Shown here piece by piece: positions 54,269-63,569 of a stretch of DNA of 64,000 nucleotides. Source of the stretch: Bacillus_AD sp047238185 (GTDB lineage Bacteria > Bacillota > Bacilli > Bacillales > DSM-1321); NCBI RefSeq assembly GCF_047238185.1, contig NZ_JBDFMI010000001.1, positions 620,001-684,000 on the forward strand, read 5' to 3'. The notes under the pieces are model-generated. The model searched no databases and was not told the DNA's origin. It saw only the letters and a list, made by a program, of their open reading frames with translations. Each line of letters starts with the position of its first letter. Positions within the stretch are counted from its first letter, which is position 1. A program made the translations under genes and the position numbers.

Positions 54269-55021
54269 ATGAAGAAAAGTGCAGAAATAACAGAGTTGCC
54301 TATTATCAGCATTCAGGATGGCACTGAGGTTGGGAAAGTGAAGTCATTGGTCATCAATCCAGAAAAAGGGACGGTTGATTTTTTAACGGTCGATCATGAA
54401 GATTGGCAAGTGAGCATCAGAGCCATCCCGTTTAAGAAAATCATCGGTATAGGCGAGTATGCCGTGACGGTCAATAATGAAGGAGCAGTCATTGATTTAA
54501 ATGAAATTCCGATAGCCAATCAGCTAGTCAATAAAAAAATCAAAATTATCAATACAAAAGCCATTACGCGCAAAGGGCAACTATTAGGTGAGATAACGGA
54601 GTTTTTTGTAGATGAAGAGAATGGAAACATCATGGGGGCATGCATGAAACTGGCTGATCGTGAAGTGGTCCTTTCTTCAGAAGCTGTATTGACATACGGC
54701 CGTGACATCATCATTGTAAGCGACGATGCGGACAGCCATTATTTTCCCGATTCAAAGAGCCTGTTGAACGGTCTTATGGCAGAAGAGCAAATGGAAGAAG
54801 CAACGATCACAGTTTCGGCACAGCCAATGGATGCGGAAGAGGCGTTAAGAGTGAAACAAATTACTCTTTTAGAAGGAAAGCGGGTTAAGAAAGATATCAT
54901 CGATGAGGACGGGGAACTTCTTTTTGAAGAAGGGACCGTTTTAAAGTCAGAAGATATTAAGAAAGCGCAAAACGGTGATCCGAGTATCATAGTGGACTTG
55001 TCGATGCATGTTGAAGCGTAA
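54269..55021 (+). CDS. PRC-barrel domain protein
   Basis: A 250-residue soluble protein with two PRC-barrel-like units: residues about 4-80 (ELPIISIQDGTEVGKVKSLV) and 85-155 (KKIKIINTKAITRKGQLLGE). A C-terminal segment carries the unusual phrase DGELLFEEGTVLKSEDIKKA. PRC barrels serve as protein or RNA adaptors; the role here is unknown. ATG 54269 is chosen behind AAGGGTG. Cotranscribed in appearance with the VanW-like gene and pilB. Confidence 0.8.
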   Translation: MKKSAEITELPIISIQDGTEVGKVKSLVINPEKGTVDFLTVDHEDWQVSIRAIPFKKIIGIGEYAVTVNNEGAVIDLNEIPIANQLVNKKIKIINTKAITRKGQLLGEITEFFVDEENGNIMGACMKLADREVVLSSEAVLTYGRDIIIVSDDADSHYFPDSKSLLNGLMAEEQMEEATITVSAQPMDAEEALRVKQITLLEGKRVKKDIIDEDGELLFEEGTVLKSEDIKKAQNGDPSIIVDLSMHVEA

Positions 55022-55042
55022 CCAGTAAAAGGGGCGTTGTAG

Positions 55043-56389
55043 TTGAGGACCGCACATGTTGTAAGAATATTTCTACTAATGTTTGCATCGACGGCATTCA
55101 TTTTTTCCTTTACGTTCTTTGGCGTAAAAGCCTATCAGAATTTCGTTGAAGAAGATGATATTTTTATAGAGAACACTGATGTTGCAGGCTTTGACTTGCA
55201 GGGAAAGACGAAACAGCAGGCTGAATCACTACTGCAGACAGCCGTTTCTGACTGGAAGAAAAACACCGTGTTCACCTTTCGTTATAAGGAACGTTCGTAC
55301 GTAGTCGATAATGGAATCTTTCAGTTCAATATACCGGAAACGCTTATCCGGATAACTGGGGGCAACAGCAATGATTTACAGGCACATGTAAATAAAGAAT
55401 CCTTAAAGGACCAATTGAAGAATGTTTCGCTATCCATTGAACCAGATGCATTTAAACTTGAAGATTTACAGAATCAATTAGCTTCCAGTGCCGGGCATCT
55501 TGAAAAAGGGAGCCATTCCTATCAGCTAGAGCGTTTTTTAATCGACAAGAATAGTGGTGGAACTATCCTTTCTAAAGGCACAGCCACCGCAACAGGCATC
55601 AACAAGGAGCTAACCAGTTTCGTAAAGGCTGTCCCAACTATTGAATTGAAAGGAAACAGTACTTTTTCATTTGGCCAATTTCTTATGAAAAGCGGTACAA
55701 ACGCTTTTACTGATCAGACTTTGAGCCAGGTTGCTTCGGCTATCTATGAAGCTATTTTGCCTACCAATTTCACAATTCTGGAAAGAAATATTGGAGCATC
55801 CCTGCCTTCTTACGCCAAATTAGGCTATGAAGCAAAGGTAACCGCAGATGCAAAAGTAGATTTGGTATTTGCCAATACGAACGCTTCGGAATATACGATA
55901 GCATTCACCTATAGAAATGGTGCCTTTGATGCAGTATTAAAAGGAAGCCCTTTTCTTTATCGTTATAAAGTGGAACAAAAAGGCAGCCAATCCTTCGAGC
56001 CAAAAACGATTGTCCAATTTGATACTTCCTTTCCACCAGGGATGGTTCAATTGAAAACAGCGGGGCAGAAGGGGCAAAGAATCAAGATGTATAGAATCAT
56101 ATATGATGAGTCAGGCTCGCAGCTGAAAAGAGAAATGATTGCCGATGATTTCTATGCACCTGTCCATCGAATTGAAATCCACGGGCTGACTGTACCGGTC
56201 ATTGAAAAAGACATAAGCAATGAAACGGATGGCATTTCGGAGGAGAATACCGGAAAAGAAGAGAAAAAAGCTGAAAAAAGCGAGGACGGCGAGCACCCTG
56301 ACAATGGAGGGGTGAAAGAGGAAAAGCAACCGGAAGGGAACGAGGATGCAGATAGTGAGCAAAACAAGGAAAGCTCTGAAAATGATTAG
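55043..56389 (+). CDS. VanW/G5-like secreted protein, pilus locus
   Basis: A 448-residue protein with an N-terminal membrane anchor (FLLMFASTAFIFSFTFFGV), a peptidoglycan-binding-like region, a VanW-like core (STFSFGQFL, TLSQVASAIYEAILPTNF, YAKLGYEAKV) and a G5-like beta segment (YRIIYDESGSQLKREMIADD). The final 65 residues are a Glu/Lys/Asp-rich tail. The VanW assignment is by pattern. TTG start 55043 behind AAAGGGGCG. It directly precedes pilB, suggesting a wall-associated role for pilus passage. Confidence 0.72.
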   Translation: MRTAHVVRIFLLMFASTAFIFSFTFFGVKAYQNFVEEDDIFIENTDVAGFDLQGKTKQQAESLLQTAVSDWKKNTVFTFRYKERSYVVDNGIFQFNIPETLIRITGGNSNDLQAHVNKESLKDQLKNVSLSIEPDAFKLEDLQNQLASSAGHLEKGSHSYQLERFLIDKNSGGTILSKGTATATGINKELTSFVKAVPTIELKGNSTFSFGQFLMKSGTNAFTDQTLSQVASAIYEAILPTNFTILERNIGASLPSYAKLGYEAKVTADAKVDLVFANTNASEYTIAFTYRNGAFDAVLKGSPFLYRYKVEQKGSQSFEPKTIVQFDTSFPPGMVQLKTAGQKGQRIKMYRIIYDESGSQLKREMIADDFYAPVHRIEIHGLTVPVIEKDISNETDGISEENTGKEEKKAEKSEDGEHPDNGGVKEEKQPEGNEDADSEQNKESSEND

Positions 56390-56448
56390 AGTAATAAAAC
56401 GGAAAAAGAAGAATGGCCAACGAATTTTAAAAAGATGTGGGTGATACA

Positions 56449-58107
56449 ATGCCACAAATAAGAAAGCGGCTAGGGGATCTGCTTGTCGAAGCGCAAATCA
56501 TTACGGAACAGCAGCTGCAGGCTGCCCTTGAAGGGAAATCGCCCAAGCAAAAGCTGGGCGATGCATTAGTGCAAAAAGGATTTATTACAGAACAGCAGTT
56601 GATTGAGGTGCTTGAATTTCAATTGGGCGTCCCCCATGTCAGTTTATATCGCTATCCTTTTGATACGTCATTATTCAATGTAGTGCCGAAGCAGATTGCA
56701 CAGCGGAATTTGATCGTTCCGTTAAAAAAAGACGGTGATAAGCTGTACGTCGCCATGGCGGATCCGATGGATTTTTATGCCATTGATGATTTGCGCCTGT
56801 CCACCGGATTTGAAATAGAGACGGCAATCGCGACCAAAGATGATATTCTCCGTACAGTTACGAAATATTATGATGACGAAGGCATAGATGAGATTTTGTC
56901 CAGTGCCCCTACCATTGTGGAAAACAAGGAAGAACAGGCGGCTGAACAGGATTCGCCTATCGTACGGCTCGTCAATTCAATCATCACAAACGCCATTACA
57001 CAAAAAGCTAGTGATATCCATATCGATTCGCATGAAACAAAGCTTTTGATCCGTTACAGAATTGATGGCGTTTTACGGACTGAACGCATCCTTCCTCGGC
57101 ATATGCAAAATGTATTGATTGCAAGGCTGAAAATCATGGCCAAGCTTGATATTACTGAACACCGTATTCCTCAGGATGGACGCATTAAGATGATGCTCGA
57201 ATTTCGCCCGGTCGATATCCGTGTCTCTACGCTGCCGACTATTTATGGAGAAATAATAGTTCTGCGGATCCTCGATATGTCCGCTGCATTGAATGACCTT
57301 GACCGCTTAGGTTTCAATAAGCTGAACCTGCAGCGCTTTAATGAGATGATCGAAAAGCCGACAGGTATTGTTCTGATAACAGGCCCGACCGGCTCCGGAA
57401 AATCCTCCACATTATATGCGGCACTCAACCGGCTGAATAGCGAGGAAGTCAATATTATCACAGTTGAAGATCCGGTTGAATATCAGCTGGAGGGCATCAA
57501 TCAAATCCAAGTGAACAGTGGAGTCGGGATGACCTTTGCGACCGGATTGCGATCCATTCTTCGGCAGGATCCGAATATTATTATGGTTGGGGAAATCCGT
57601 GACCGCGAAACAGTTGAAGTAGCCATACGGGCATCGTTGACCGGCCACCTTGTGCTCAGCACGATCCATACGAATGATTCGCTATCCACGATTACACGGC
57701 TGATGGATATGGGAGTGGAGCCTTTTTTGGTAGCATCTGCATTAAGCGGGGTGGTCGCCCAGAGGCTGGTCCGAAAAGTATGCCGCGATTGCGCTGAAAT
57801 CCATGAACCAATGAAGCGCGAGGTTGAAATATTCGCCAAACGAGGCATGAAGATCGACCGGATCACAAGGGGACGAGGCTGTGCATCATGCAATATGACC
57901 GGATATAAAGGCAGAATCGCGATACATGAAATATTGGTCATAAATGATGAAATGAAACGAACCATCATTAACGGAGAAGCCTTTACGAAGCTGAGGGAGC
58001 TTGCCGAAAAGAATAAAACCGTTTTTCTGATTGATGATGGGTTGCTGAAGGTGAAGCAAGGCTTGACAACGACAGAAGAAATTTTGCGGGCTGCGATTTT
58101 GGAATAG
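56449..58107 (+). CDS. pilB: Type IV pilus extension ATPase PilB with MshEN domain
   Basis: A 552-residue secretion ATPase that powers pilin assembly. Two N-terminal MshEN-like repeats (RLGDLLVEAQIITEQQLQAA and KLGDALVQKGFITEQQLIEV) form the module that binds c-di-GMP in MshE/PilB proteins. Walker A is GPTGSGKSST (about 312), the Asp/His boxes include VGEIRDRETVEVAIRASLTGH, and a Zn site is formed by CRDC (445-448) and CASC (478-481). ATG 56449 is preferred over GTG 56437. Starts the core operon pilB-T-C. Confidence 0.95.
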   Translation: MPQIRKRLGDLLVEAQIITEQQLQAALEGKSPKQKLGDALVQKGFITEQQLIEVLEFQLGVPHVSLYRYPFDTSLFNVVPKQIAQRNLIVPLKKDGDKLYVAMADPMDFYAIDDLRLSTGFEIETAIATKDDILRTVTKYYDDEGIDEILSSAPTIVENKEEQAAEQDSPIVRLVNSIITNAITQKASDIHIDSHETKLLIRYRIDGVLRTERILPRHMQNVLIARLKIMAKLDITEHRIPQDGRIKMMLEFRPVDIRVSTLPTIYGEIIVLRILDMSAALNDLDRLGFNKLNLQRFNEMIEKPTGIVLITGPTGSGKSSTLYAALNRLNSEEVNIITVEDPVEYQLEGINQIQVNSGVGMTFATGLRSILRQDPNIIMVGEIRDRETVEVAIRASLTGHLVLSTIHTNDSLSTITRLMDMGVEPFLVASALSGVVAQRLVRKVCRDCAEIHEPMKREVEIFAKRGMKIDRITRGRGCASCNMTGYKGRIAIHEILVINDEMKRTIINGEAFTKLRELAEKNKTVFLIDDGLLKVKQGLTTTEEILRAAILE

Positions 58108-58116
58108 AGGGGTATT

Positions 58117-59157
58117 ATGAAGCATTCTGTAGATTTAATACTAAGGGCCGCCTATGAATTGAAGGCGTCGGATGTCCATTTGACAGTCGGCGTGCCTCCA
58201 ATCATGCGGCTGAACGGAGAATTGAAGAAGTATGGAAAGGATTTTTTGCTCCCTGAAGACACAGAACGAATGGCGCGTGCCATGATACCGGAAGGAATGT
58301 GGGATGTGTTCAGGGAAAGGGGCGAGCTTGATTTTTCCTATGCGGTGAAGGGCATATCGCGATTCAGGGTCAATACATATATGCAACGGTCAAGCATCGC
58401 AATGGCCGTCCGGATTGTCCCGACAAGAATCCCGACGCTTGAAGAGCTTGATCTGCCGCTTATTCTGAAAAGGGTAGCCGAAAAACCGCAGGGGCTTATG
58501 CTTGTGACCGGACCGACCGGAAGCGGAAAAAGTACAACGCTTGCCGCTGTCATTCAATATATGAATACCGTCATGCGCAAGCATATTATCACTCTGGAAG
58601 ATCCAATCGAATATTTGCACAAACATAACACATGCATCATTGACCAGCGGGAAGTAGGTTTCGATACCAATAATTTTGCCAATGGCCTGCGCGCTTCGCT
58701 TCGGCAGGATCCAGATGTGATCCTTGTCGGGGAGATGCGCGACCTGGAAACCATCCATACAGCCATCACGGCTGCTGAAACAGGGCATTTAGTGTTAGGG
58801 ACGCTCCATACATCGAGTGCACCATCCACGATCGATAGAATCATTGATGTATTCCCGCCTGCCCAGCAGCCGCAAATCCGCATTCAGCTGGCATCTGTTC
58901 TGGTGGCGATCATGTCGCAGCGCCTGTTTCCGACCGCTGATAAAAAAGGAAGGACAGCTGCCACAGAAATTCTGATTAACAATGCGGCGGTATCGAATTT
59001 GATACGCAATGAAAAAATCCATCAAATTGTTAATATTATGCAGACATCAAGAGCCCAAGGAATGCATACATTGGATAGCAGTATTAAAGAACTCGTCCGA
59101 AAAGGGGCCATTACGAAGGAAACAGCCGATCCGTTCATCGGGGAAAAGGTGGACTAA
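58117..59157 (+). CDS. pilT: Type IV pilus retraction ATPase PilT
   Basis: A 346-residue retraction motor. Walker A is GPTGSGKST, the Asp box is ITLEDPIEY, Walker B is VILVGEMRDLETI, and the His box is GHLVLGTLHTSSA. The PilT-specific C-terminal motif region is NAAVSNLIRNEKIHQI (compare AIRNLIRE). PilT implies retractable pili (twitching or DNA uptake); it is absent from the B. subtilis ComG system. Confidence 0.95.
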   Translation: MKHSVDLILRAAYELKASDVHLTVGVPPIMRLNGELKKYGKDFLLPEDTERMARAMIPEGMWDVFRERGELDFSYAVKGISRFRVNTYMQRSSIAMAVRIVPTRIPTLEELDLPLILKRVAEKPQGLMLVTGPTGSGKSTTLAAVIQYMNTVMRKHIITLEDPIEYLHKHNTCIIDQREVGFDTNNFANGLRASLRQDPDVILVGEMRDLETIHTAITAAETGHLVLGTLHTSSAPSTIDRIIDVFPPAQQPQIRIQLASVLVAIMSQRLFPTADKKGRTAATEILINNAAVSNLIRNEKIHQIVNIMQTSRAQGMHTLDSSIKELVRKGAITKETADPFIGEKVD

Positions 59158-60369
59158 ATGGCTAAATTCCAATATGCAGGCCGCGATCGAAAAGGTAAGA
59201 CGCAAGGAAGCCTCATAGCCTCATCCAAGCGTGAAGCAGTCGTAAAGCTGAGCCAAACAGGCATCAAGGTCATTTCAATCGAAGAAGTGCAGCAATCGGT
59301 CCTGTCAAAAAACATTATGATTGGAAATCCGGTCAAATTGCACCAATTTGTCATTTTTCTGCGCCAGTTTTCCACACTCCTGAAAGCAGGAGTGACAATG
59401 GTCGATACGACACGCATTCTTGCCGACCAGACCGATAATAAGCATTTGCGCTCCGCCCTTCTCGACATTGAACAGGATTTACGCGAAGGCAACCCGTATT
59501 CGGCAGCCAGCGCCAAACATAAAAAAATCTTTGCACCGATGTTCATCAATATGATTCGCGCTGGGGAAGCGGGAGGGAACATGGATGAGTCGCTGGACAG
59601 GCTCGCAGCCCACTATGAAAAGCAGCATGCGACCCAGCAAAAAATCCGTTCCGCACTAGCCTATCCGGTTGTAGTCGGCATCATGGCGATTGCCGTTTTG
59701 ATTTTCCTGCTGGTGGCCATCGTCCCTACTTTTGTCGATATGTATGCCGATTTTGGCGGTGATTTGCCAGCCATAACGGTATTCGTTTTGAAGGCAAGCC
59801 ACTTTATGCAAGCGGCTTGGTATGTCATTGTCATCGCCCTTATTGCGTTTATCGCCCTTATTTCGTTTATCAGCAAGAACAGCTCGACCAAATATTACTG
59901 GGACCTGTTCATTTTGAGAATGCCGGTCTTCGGCAAGATGATGCAAAAAGCTGTACTGGCGCGGATGACGAGGACGTTAAGCTCCTTGTTTTCTTCTTCT
60001 GTCCCGATTTTGCAATCAATGGCCATTGTCGAGGAAGTGGTCGGCAATAAAGTCATCGGCAATGTTGTGAGAGAATCGCGCGATGCCTTGGAGAAAGGGC
60101 AGTCGATTACGATTCCGATGAAGGCGCACTGGGCGTTTCCTCCGTTAGTCACACAAATGATTGCAATCGGCGAGCAGACAGGGGCGCTGGATACGATGCT
60201 CAATAAAGTCGCCGATTTCTACGAGCGGGAAGTGGAGGTTGTCACCGACCAATTGAAATCGCTGATCGAACCGCTCATGATCGTTATTTTGGCTGCGCTT
60301 GTCGGCACAATCGTTATCTCCATCATGGTGCCGATGTTCGATATATTCAACCAAGTGAACAAGCAATAA
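59158..60369 (+). CDS. pilC: Type IV pilus inner membrane platform protein PilC
   Basis: A 403-residue member of the GspF/PilC family with two homologous cytoplasmic T2SSF domains and three membrane helices (VVGIMAIAVLIFLLVAIVPT, WYVIVIALIAFIALISF, IVILAALVGTIVISIMVP). The motif FLRQFSTLLKAGVTMVDT is typical. ATG 59158 abuts the pilT stop. Confidence 0.95.
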   Translation: MAKFQYAGRDRKGKTQGSLIASSKREAVVKLSQTGIKVISIEEVQQSVLSKNIMIGNPVKLHQFVIFLRQFSTLLKAGVTMVDTTRILADQTDNKHLRSALLDIEQDLREGNPYSAASAKHKKIFAPMFINMIRAGEAGGNMDESLDRLAAHYEKQHATQQKIRSALAYPVVVGIMAIAVLIFLLVAIVPTFVDMYADFGGDLPAITVFVLKASHFMQAAWYVIVIALIAFIALISFISKNSSTKYYWDLFILRMPVFGKMMQKAVLARMTRTLSSLFSSSVPILQSMAIVEEVVGNKVIGNVVRESRDALEKGQSITIPMKAHWAFPPLVTQMIAIGEQTGALDTMLNKVADFYEREVEVVTDQLKSLIEPLMIVILAALVGTIVISIMVPMFDIFNQVNKQ

Positions 60370-60412
60370 ATTATACTATTCTTCTCGAGAAATATATGTT
60401 AATTTTTCCATT

Positions 60413-60424
60413 ATATTGTATAAT
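60413..60424 (+). promoter_or_regulatory. -10 region of the pilin promoter
   Basis: ATATTGTATAAT (60413-60424) in the 104-base pilC-pilin gap, identical over 12 bases to the minor pilin operon promoter. Weak -35. It gives the pilin its own transcript. Confidence 0.5.
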
Positions 60425-60473
60425 TAATGAGTAAAAAGAAGTAAGTAAAACGAACTAGAAGGAAGGGAAAGAA

Positions 60474-61049
60474 ATGAAAAGGTTAAAAGAAAAACTAAGG
60501 GATATTCTGAATAATGAACGGGGATTGACGCTGATTGAGCTATTGGCGGTCGTCGTTATTCTTGCCATCATCGCAGCGATTGCCATTCCGAGCATCGGAG
60601 GGCTGATGGATAATACGAAAAAAGATGCACACGTGGCGAACGCGGAGCAGATGATTAGTGCTGCTCGAATGGCTGTTACTGCTGATCAAGAATTAACAAC
60701 TGGAAAACATTATTACTCTTTAAAAAGGTTAATTGATGAGAAGTATTTAGAAAAAATAAAAGATCCTGATAAAGGAACATATGATGAAGGAACTTATACA
60801 AAAGATGAAGAGGTACCAGTTAAACAACCAGAAAGTGGATCTTATGTAGAAGTTGACGGTGGACAAATTACAGCTGTGAAGTTAGTGAATAAAGGTGGTA
60901 AAAAGGTTCGTGGGGTTCAAACTGAAGGTGGTGCACCAATAGTTTTAATTGATCCTGCCACAACAGGAAGTGGGAACAAACCTGCAACAGAAGAAAAAGC
61001 GCATGATTTGACTAGAAAAGATGTTAATGAAAAGAAAGATCCAAGTTAA
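60474..61049 (+). CDS. pilA: Major type IV pilin
   Basis: A 191-residue prepilin: leader of 17 residues ending NERG, then LTLIELLAVVVILAIIAAIA with Glu +5. The helix is followed by a variable, Lys/Gly/Asp-rich domain with no Cys. The distal part (60661-61020) is 36 percent GC by my count, against 55-62 percent in sampled 60-base lines of pilC and pilD, a sharp mosaic break. Shine-Dalgarno GGAAGGGAAAG. The TAA shares one base with the pilD ATG. Confidence 0.93.
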   Translation: MKRLKEKLRDILNNERGLTLIELLAVVVILAIIAAIAIPSIGGLMDNTKKDAHVANAEQMISAARMAVTADQELTTGKHYYSLKRLIDEKYLEKIKDPDKGTYDEGTYTKDEEVPVKQPESGSYVEVDGGQITAVKLVNKGGKKVRGVQTEGGAPIVLIDPATTGSGNKPATEEKAHDLTRKDVNEKKDPS

Positions 61050-61801
61050 TGTTTTTTGGGCTTCTATATCTCTTCATCCTCGGCCTAACCCTCGGCTCCT
61101 TCTATAATGTAGTAGGTTTGCGGGTTCCTATGAAGCTATCGATTGTGAAGCCGAGGTCGGCTTGTCCGAAGTGTAAGCATGTCCTGAATGCAGGTGAATT
61201 GATTCCGGTTGTATCCTATATTATGCAGAAGGGGAAATGCCGGAGCTGCAAAGCGCCGATTTCCCCGCTTTATCCGTTGATGGAGCTATTTGCGGGTGTG
61301 TTGTTTGCTATTTCCCCTTTGTTGATTGGATGGAGTAGTGAACTTCTTTTTGCTTATGCGCTTATTTCGCTTCTTGTCATTGTGACTGTATCCGACTTGG
61401 CTTATATGCTTATTCCAGATAAGATCCTGCTTGTTTTTGCAGCTATCTTTCTGCTATTGATGTTTTTTCTGGATACTCTGCATCCGCTTGATTCCATTTT
61501 GGGCGCTGTGGCCGGATTCGGCATTCTGCTGCTGATTGCATTGGCCAGTAACGGCGGCATGGGAGGCGGCGATATAAAGCTGTTTGCGGTGCTTGGATTT
61601 GCGCTTGGTGTAAAGCTGACTCTTTTAGCGCTATTTTTTTCTGTCCTATATGGAGCGGTGATTGGGCTCATCCTCATGCTGGCCGGCGTAGTGAAAAAAA
61701 AGCAGCCTGTCCCATTCGGCCCGTTTATCGCGCTCGGCGCGTTGACTTCCTATTATTTCGGGGAAGCCATCGTCCATTGGTATTTCGGCGTCCTGTTATA
61801 A
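61049..61801 (+). CDS. pilD: Prepilin peptidase PilD/ComC
   Basis: A 250-residue aspartic membrane protease that cleaves prepilin leaders and N-methylates the new end. Cytoplasmic Zn cysteines are C39/C42 and C64/C67 (CPKC, CRSC). The catalytic Asp are in TVSDLAYMLIPDK and GGMGGGDIKLFA. At least six hydrophobic segments. It sits at the comC position of B. subtilis, downstream of folC. Confidence 0.96.
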   Translation: MFFGLLYLFILGLTLGSFYNVVGLRVPMKLSIVKPRSACPKCKHVLNAGELIPVVSYIMQKGKCRSCKAPISPLYPLMELFAGVLFAISPLLIGWSSELLFAYALISLLVIVTVSDLAYMLIPDKILLVFAAIFLLLMFFLDTLHPLDSILGAVAGFGILLLIALASNGGMGGGDIKLFAVLGFALGVKLTLLALFFSVLYGAVIGLILMLAGVVKKKQPVPFGPFIALGALTSYYFGEAIVHWYFGVLL

Positions 61802-61829
61802 AAGCAATACATATGTTAGGAGACACATT

Positions 61830-62825
61830 ATGGCAATATCCCTCTTTAATCGAAGCAATAAAACCATCAATCTTGAAATCAATGACCATAGCATCCGTTA
61901 TGCTGAATTGAGGCCGGGGAAAATGCCCGCACTCCATGCAACCGGAGAGTTTCTGCTGCCGCCAGGGATTGTGAAGGGCGGACGGATCATTGAGCATGAA
62001 ACGTTAAAAGCCATTCTTGAAGAGTGCATCGGTGATTGGCGCATCCATCGGAGAACGGTGCGGTTTATTGTGCCCGACCAATTCGTCGTAATGAAAAAGA
62101 TAACGATCGATAGTGAAGTGAATGAAGATGAGTTAGAGGGGTATTTGTATCTGCAATTGGGGACTTCCATCCATTTGCCCTTTGAAGAACCTGTTTTTGA
62201 CACGTATATCCTTGGGGAGAATGAGGGTCAAAAAGAGATTCTTCTTTTTGCGGCATCAGAGGAGATTATCAAGCAGCAACAACAACTGCTGGCTTCATGT
62301 AAACTCTCCCCTGCTGTTGCGGATGTCTCTCCTTTAGCTTCCTACCGCCTGTTACACTATTTGGATAAAGTGAAAGAGGATGAACATTTCCTGCTCCTTC
62401 AGTTCGATTTATACGGTGTCATGATATCCATTTTCTTTGACCATAAGCCTCTTTATATGCGTTATGTCCCCATTTCATCTGAACAAGACCAGTGGGAGCG
62501 GGAATTGGCCGGTGAAGGGAAGTACCGTTGGGTGCTGCAGGGAGGAGAGGAAGCCTATTTCCAGCAGTTTGAAGATACATACAAAGAAATTGAACGGGTT
62601 GTTGCGTTTTATAAATACAATATGAATAATTCCTTAAACGAGGTGACTTCTATTGTCCTTTGCGGCGACCACCCATTTATGCAGCGTATTGGCCGTGATT
62701 TGGCTGAACGGTTTCCGGTGAAGCTGCAAATAATCGATGATCACGCACTGTCCATTCTGGCGGATGGAGAGCAAGTTTCTTCCTATTATTCTGTCCTCGG
62801 CCTTGGTTTGAGAGGGGTGCAGTAG
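61830..62825 (+). CDS. pilM: Type IV pilus assembly protein PilM
   Basis: A 331-residue cytoplasmic actin/FtsA-like ATPase of the pilus alignment complex. The first strand region is INLEINDHSIRYAELRPG and a later actin-like motif is TSIVLCGDHPF. PilM binds the N-terminus of PilN. Shine-Dalgarno TTAGGAG. Followed immediately by pilN. Confidence 0.9.
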   Translation: MAISLFNRSNKTINLEINDHSIRYAELRPGKMPALHATGEFLLPPGIVKGGRIIEHETLKAILEECIGDWRIHRRTVRFIVPDQFVVMKKITIDSEVNEDELEGYLYLQLGTSIHLPFEEPVFDTYILGENEGQKEILLFAASEEIIKQQQQLLASCKLSPAVADVSPLASYRLLHYLDKVKEDEHFLLLQFDLYGVMISIFFDHKPLYMRYVPISSEQDQWERELAGEGKYRWVLQGGEEAYFQQFEDTYKEIERVVAFYKYNMNNSLNEVTSIVLCGDHPFMQRIGRDLAERFPVKLQIIDDHALSILADGEQVSSYYSVLGLGLRGVQ

Positions 62826-63569
62826 ATGTTGGTAGAAATCAACCTTCTGCCTAAGAAGGAACCTAAGAATATATTATTCGCTATTCTGATTGCTGTTGTA
62901 GGCCTTTTTTTTGCCGCCGGCTGTGTTTATCTGTATTGGACGTTGAATAACAATCAGCAAAAGGTTGAACATCTTGAGCACCAAATCCAATCTGTTCAGC
63001 AGCTTGCGGTATTGGAGCAGAAAAAGCAAGGGGAGGAGCAAAAAAAGGATTCGTTGTCCGAACTGCAGGCTCTGATTGATTGGTCTGAAAAGTATCCAGT
63101 CAAAACAGTGCCGCTTATTCGGGAACTTGTTGCATTATTGCCTGAGCGTGGCTTTTTTATGGCCTTTTCTTATACTGCAGATGGAAGCGTTCAGCTGACT
63201 GTTCAGTTCGATTCATCCAGCCAATCCGCACAGTATTTGAATGAGCTGCTGCACTCGAAGTGGATAGCCGATGCCAAACTTTCTTCTCTTTCTACTTCCG
63301 CTGCGATAAAGGATAGCGCTCTTGAAACGAAATCGAATGAGAAGCCAGAAGGAGAGAAGGATGAGTCTGATAAAGCAGAATCTTCCTTAACTGGCAAGCA
63401 CAGTGATTCCGAAGAAAAGAAGAAAAAATCGCAGCTCCTTGGGAATGAGCCTTATCTTCCGCGATATACGGCTCAATTTGAGCTTGCGCTTAATAAGGAA
63501 TTCATGCAGAAACAGGAGCAAGCGAAAGAAAATGCACCGAAGGATAAAGAGGGGAATGATGCCCAATGA
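62826..63569 (+). CDS. pilN: Type IV pilus assembly protein PilN
   Basis: A 247-residue bitopic protein. The N-terminus MLVEINLLPKKEPKN holds the PilM-binding motif INLLP. One membrane helix (about 17-37) is followed by a coiled coil and a PilN ferredoxin-like domain, then a long Lys/Glu-rich tail that is unusual for the family. ATG abuts the pilM stop. The stop overlaps pilO by four bases. Confidence 0.92.
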   Translation: MLVEINLLPKKEPKNILFAILIAVVGLFFAAGCVYLYWTLNNNQQKVEHLEHQIQSVQQLAVLEQKKQGEEQKKDSLSELQALIDWSEKYPVKTVPLIRELVALLPERGFFMAFSYTADGSVQLTVQFDSSSQSAQYLNELLHSKWIADAKLSSLSTSAAIKDSALETKSNEKPEGEKDESDKAESSLTGKHSDSEEKKKKSQLLGNEPYLPRYTAQFELALNKEFMQKQEQAKENAPKDKEGNDAQ

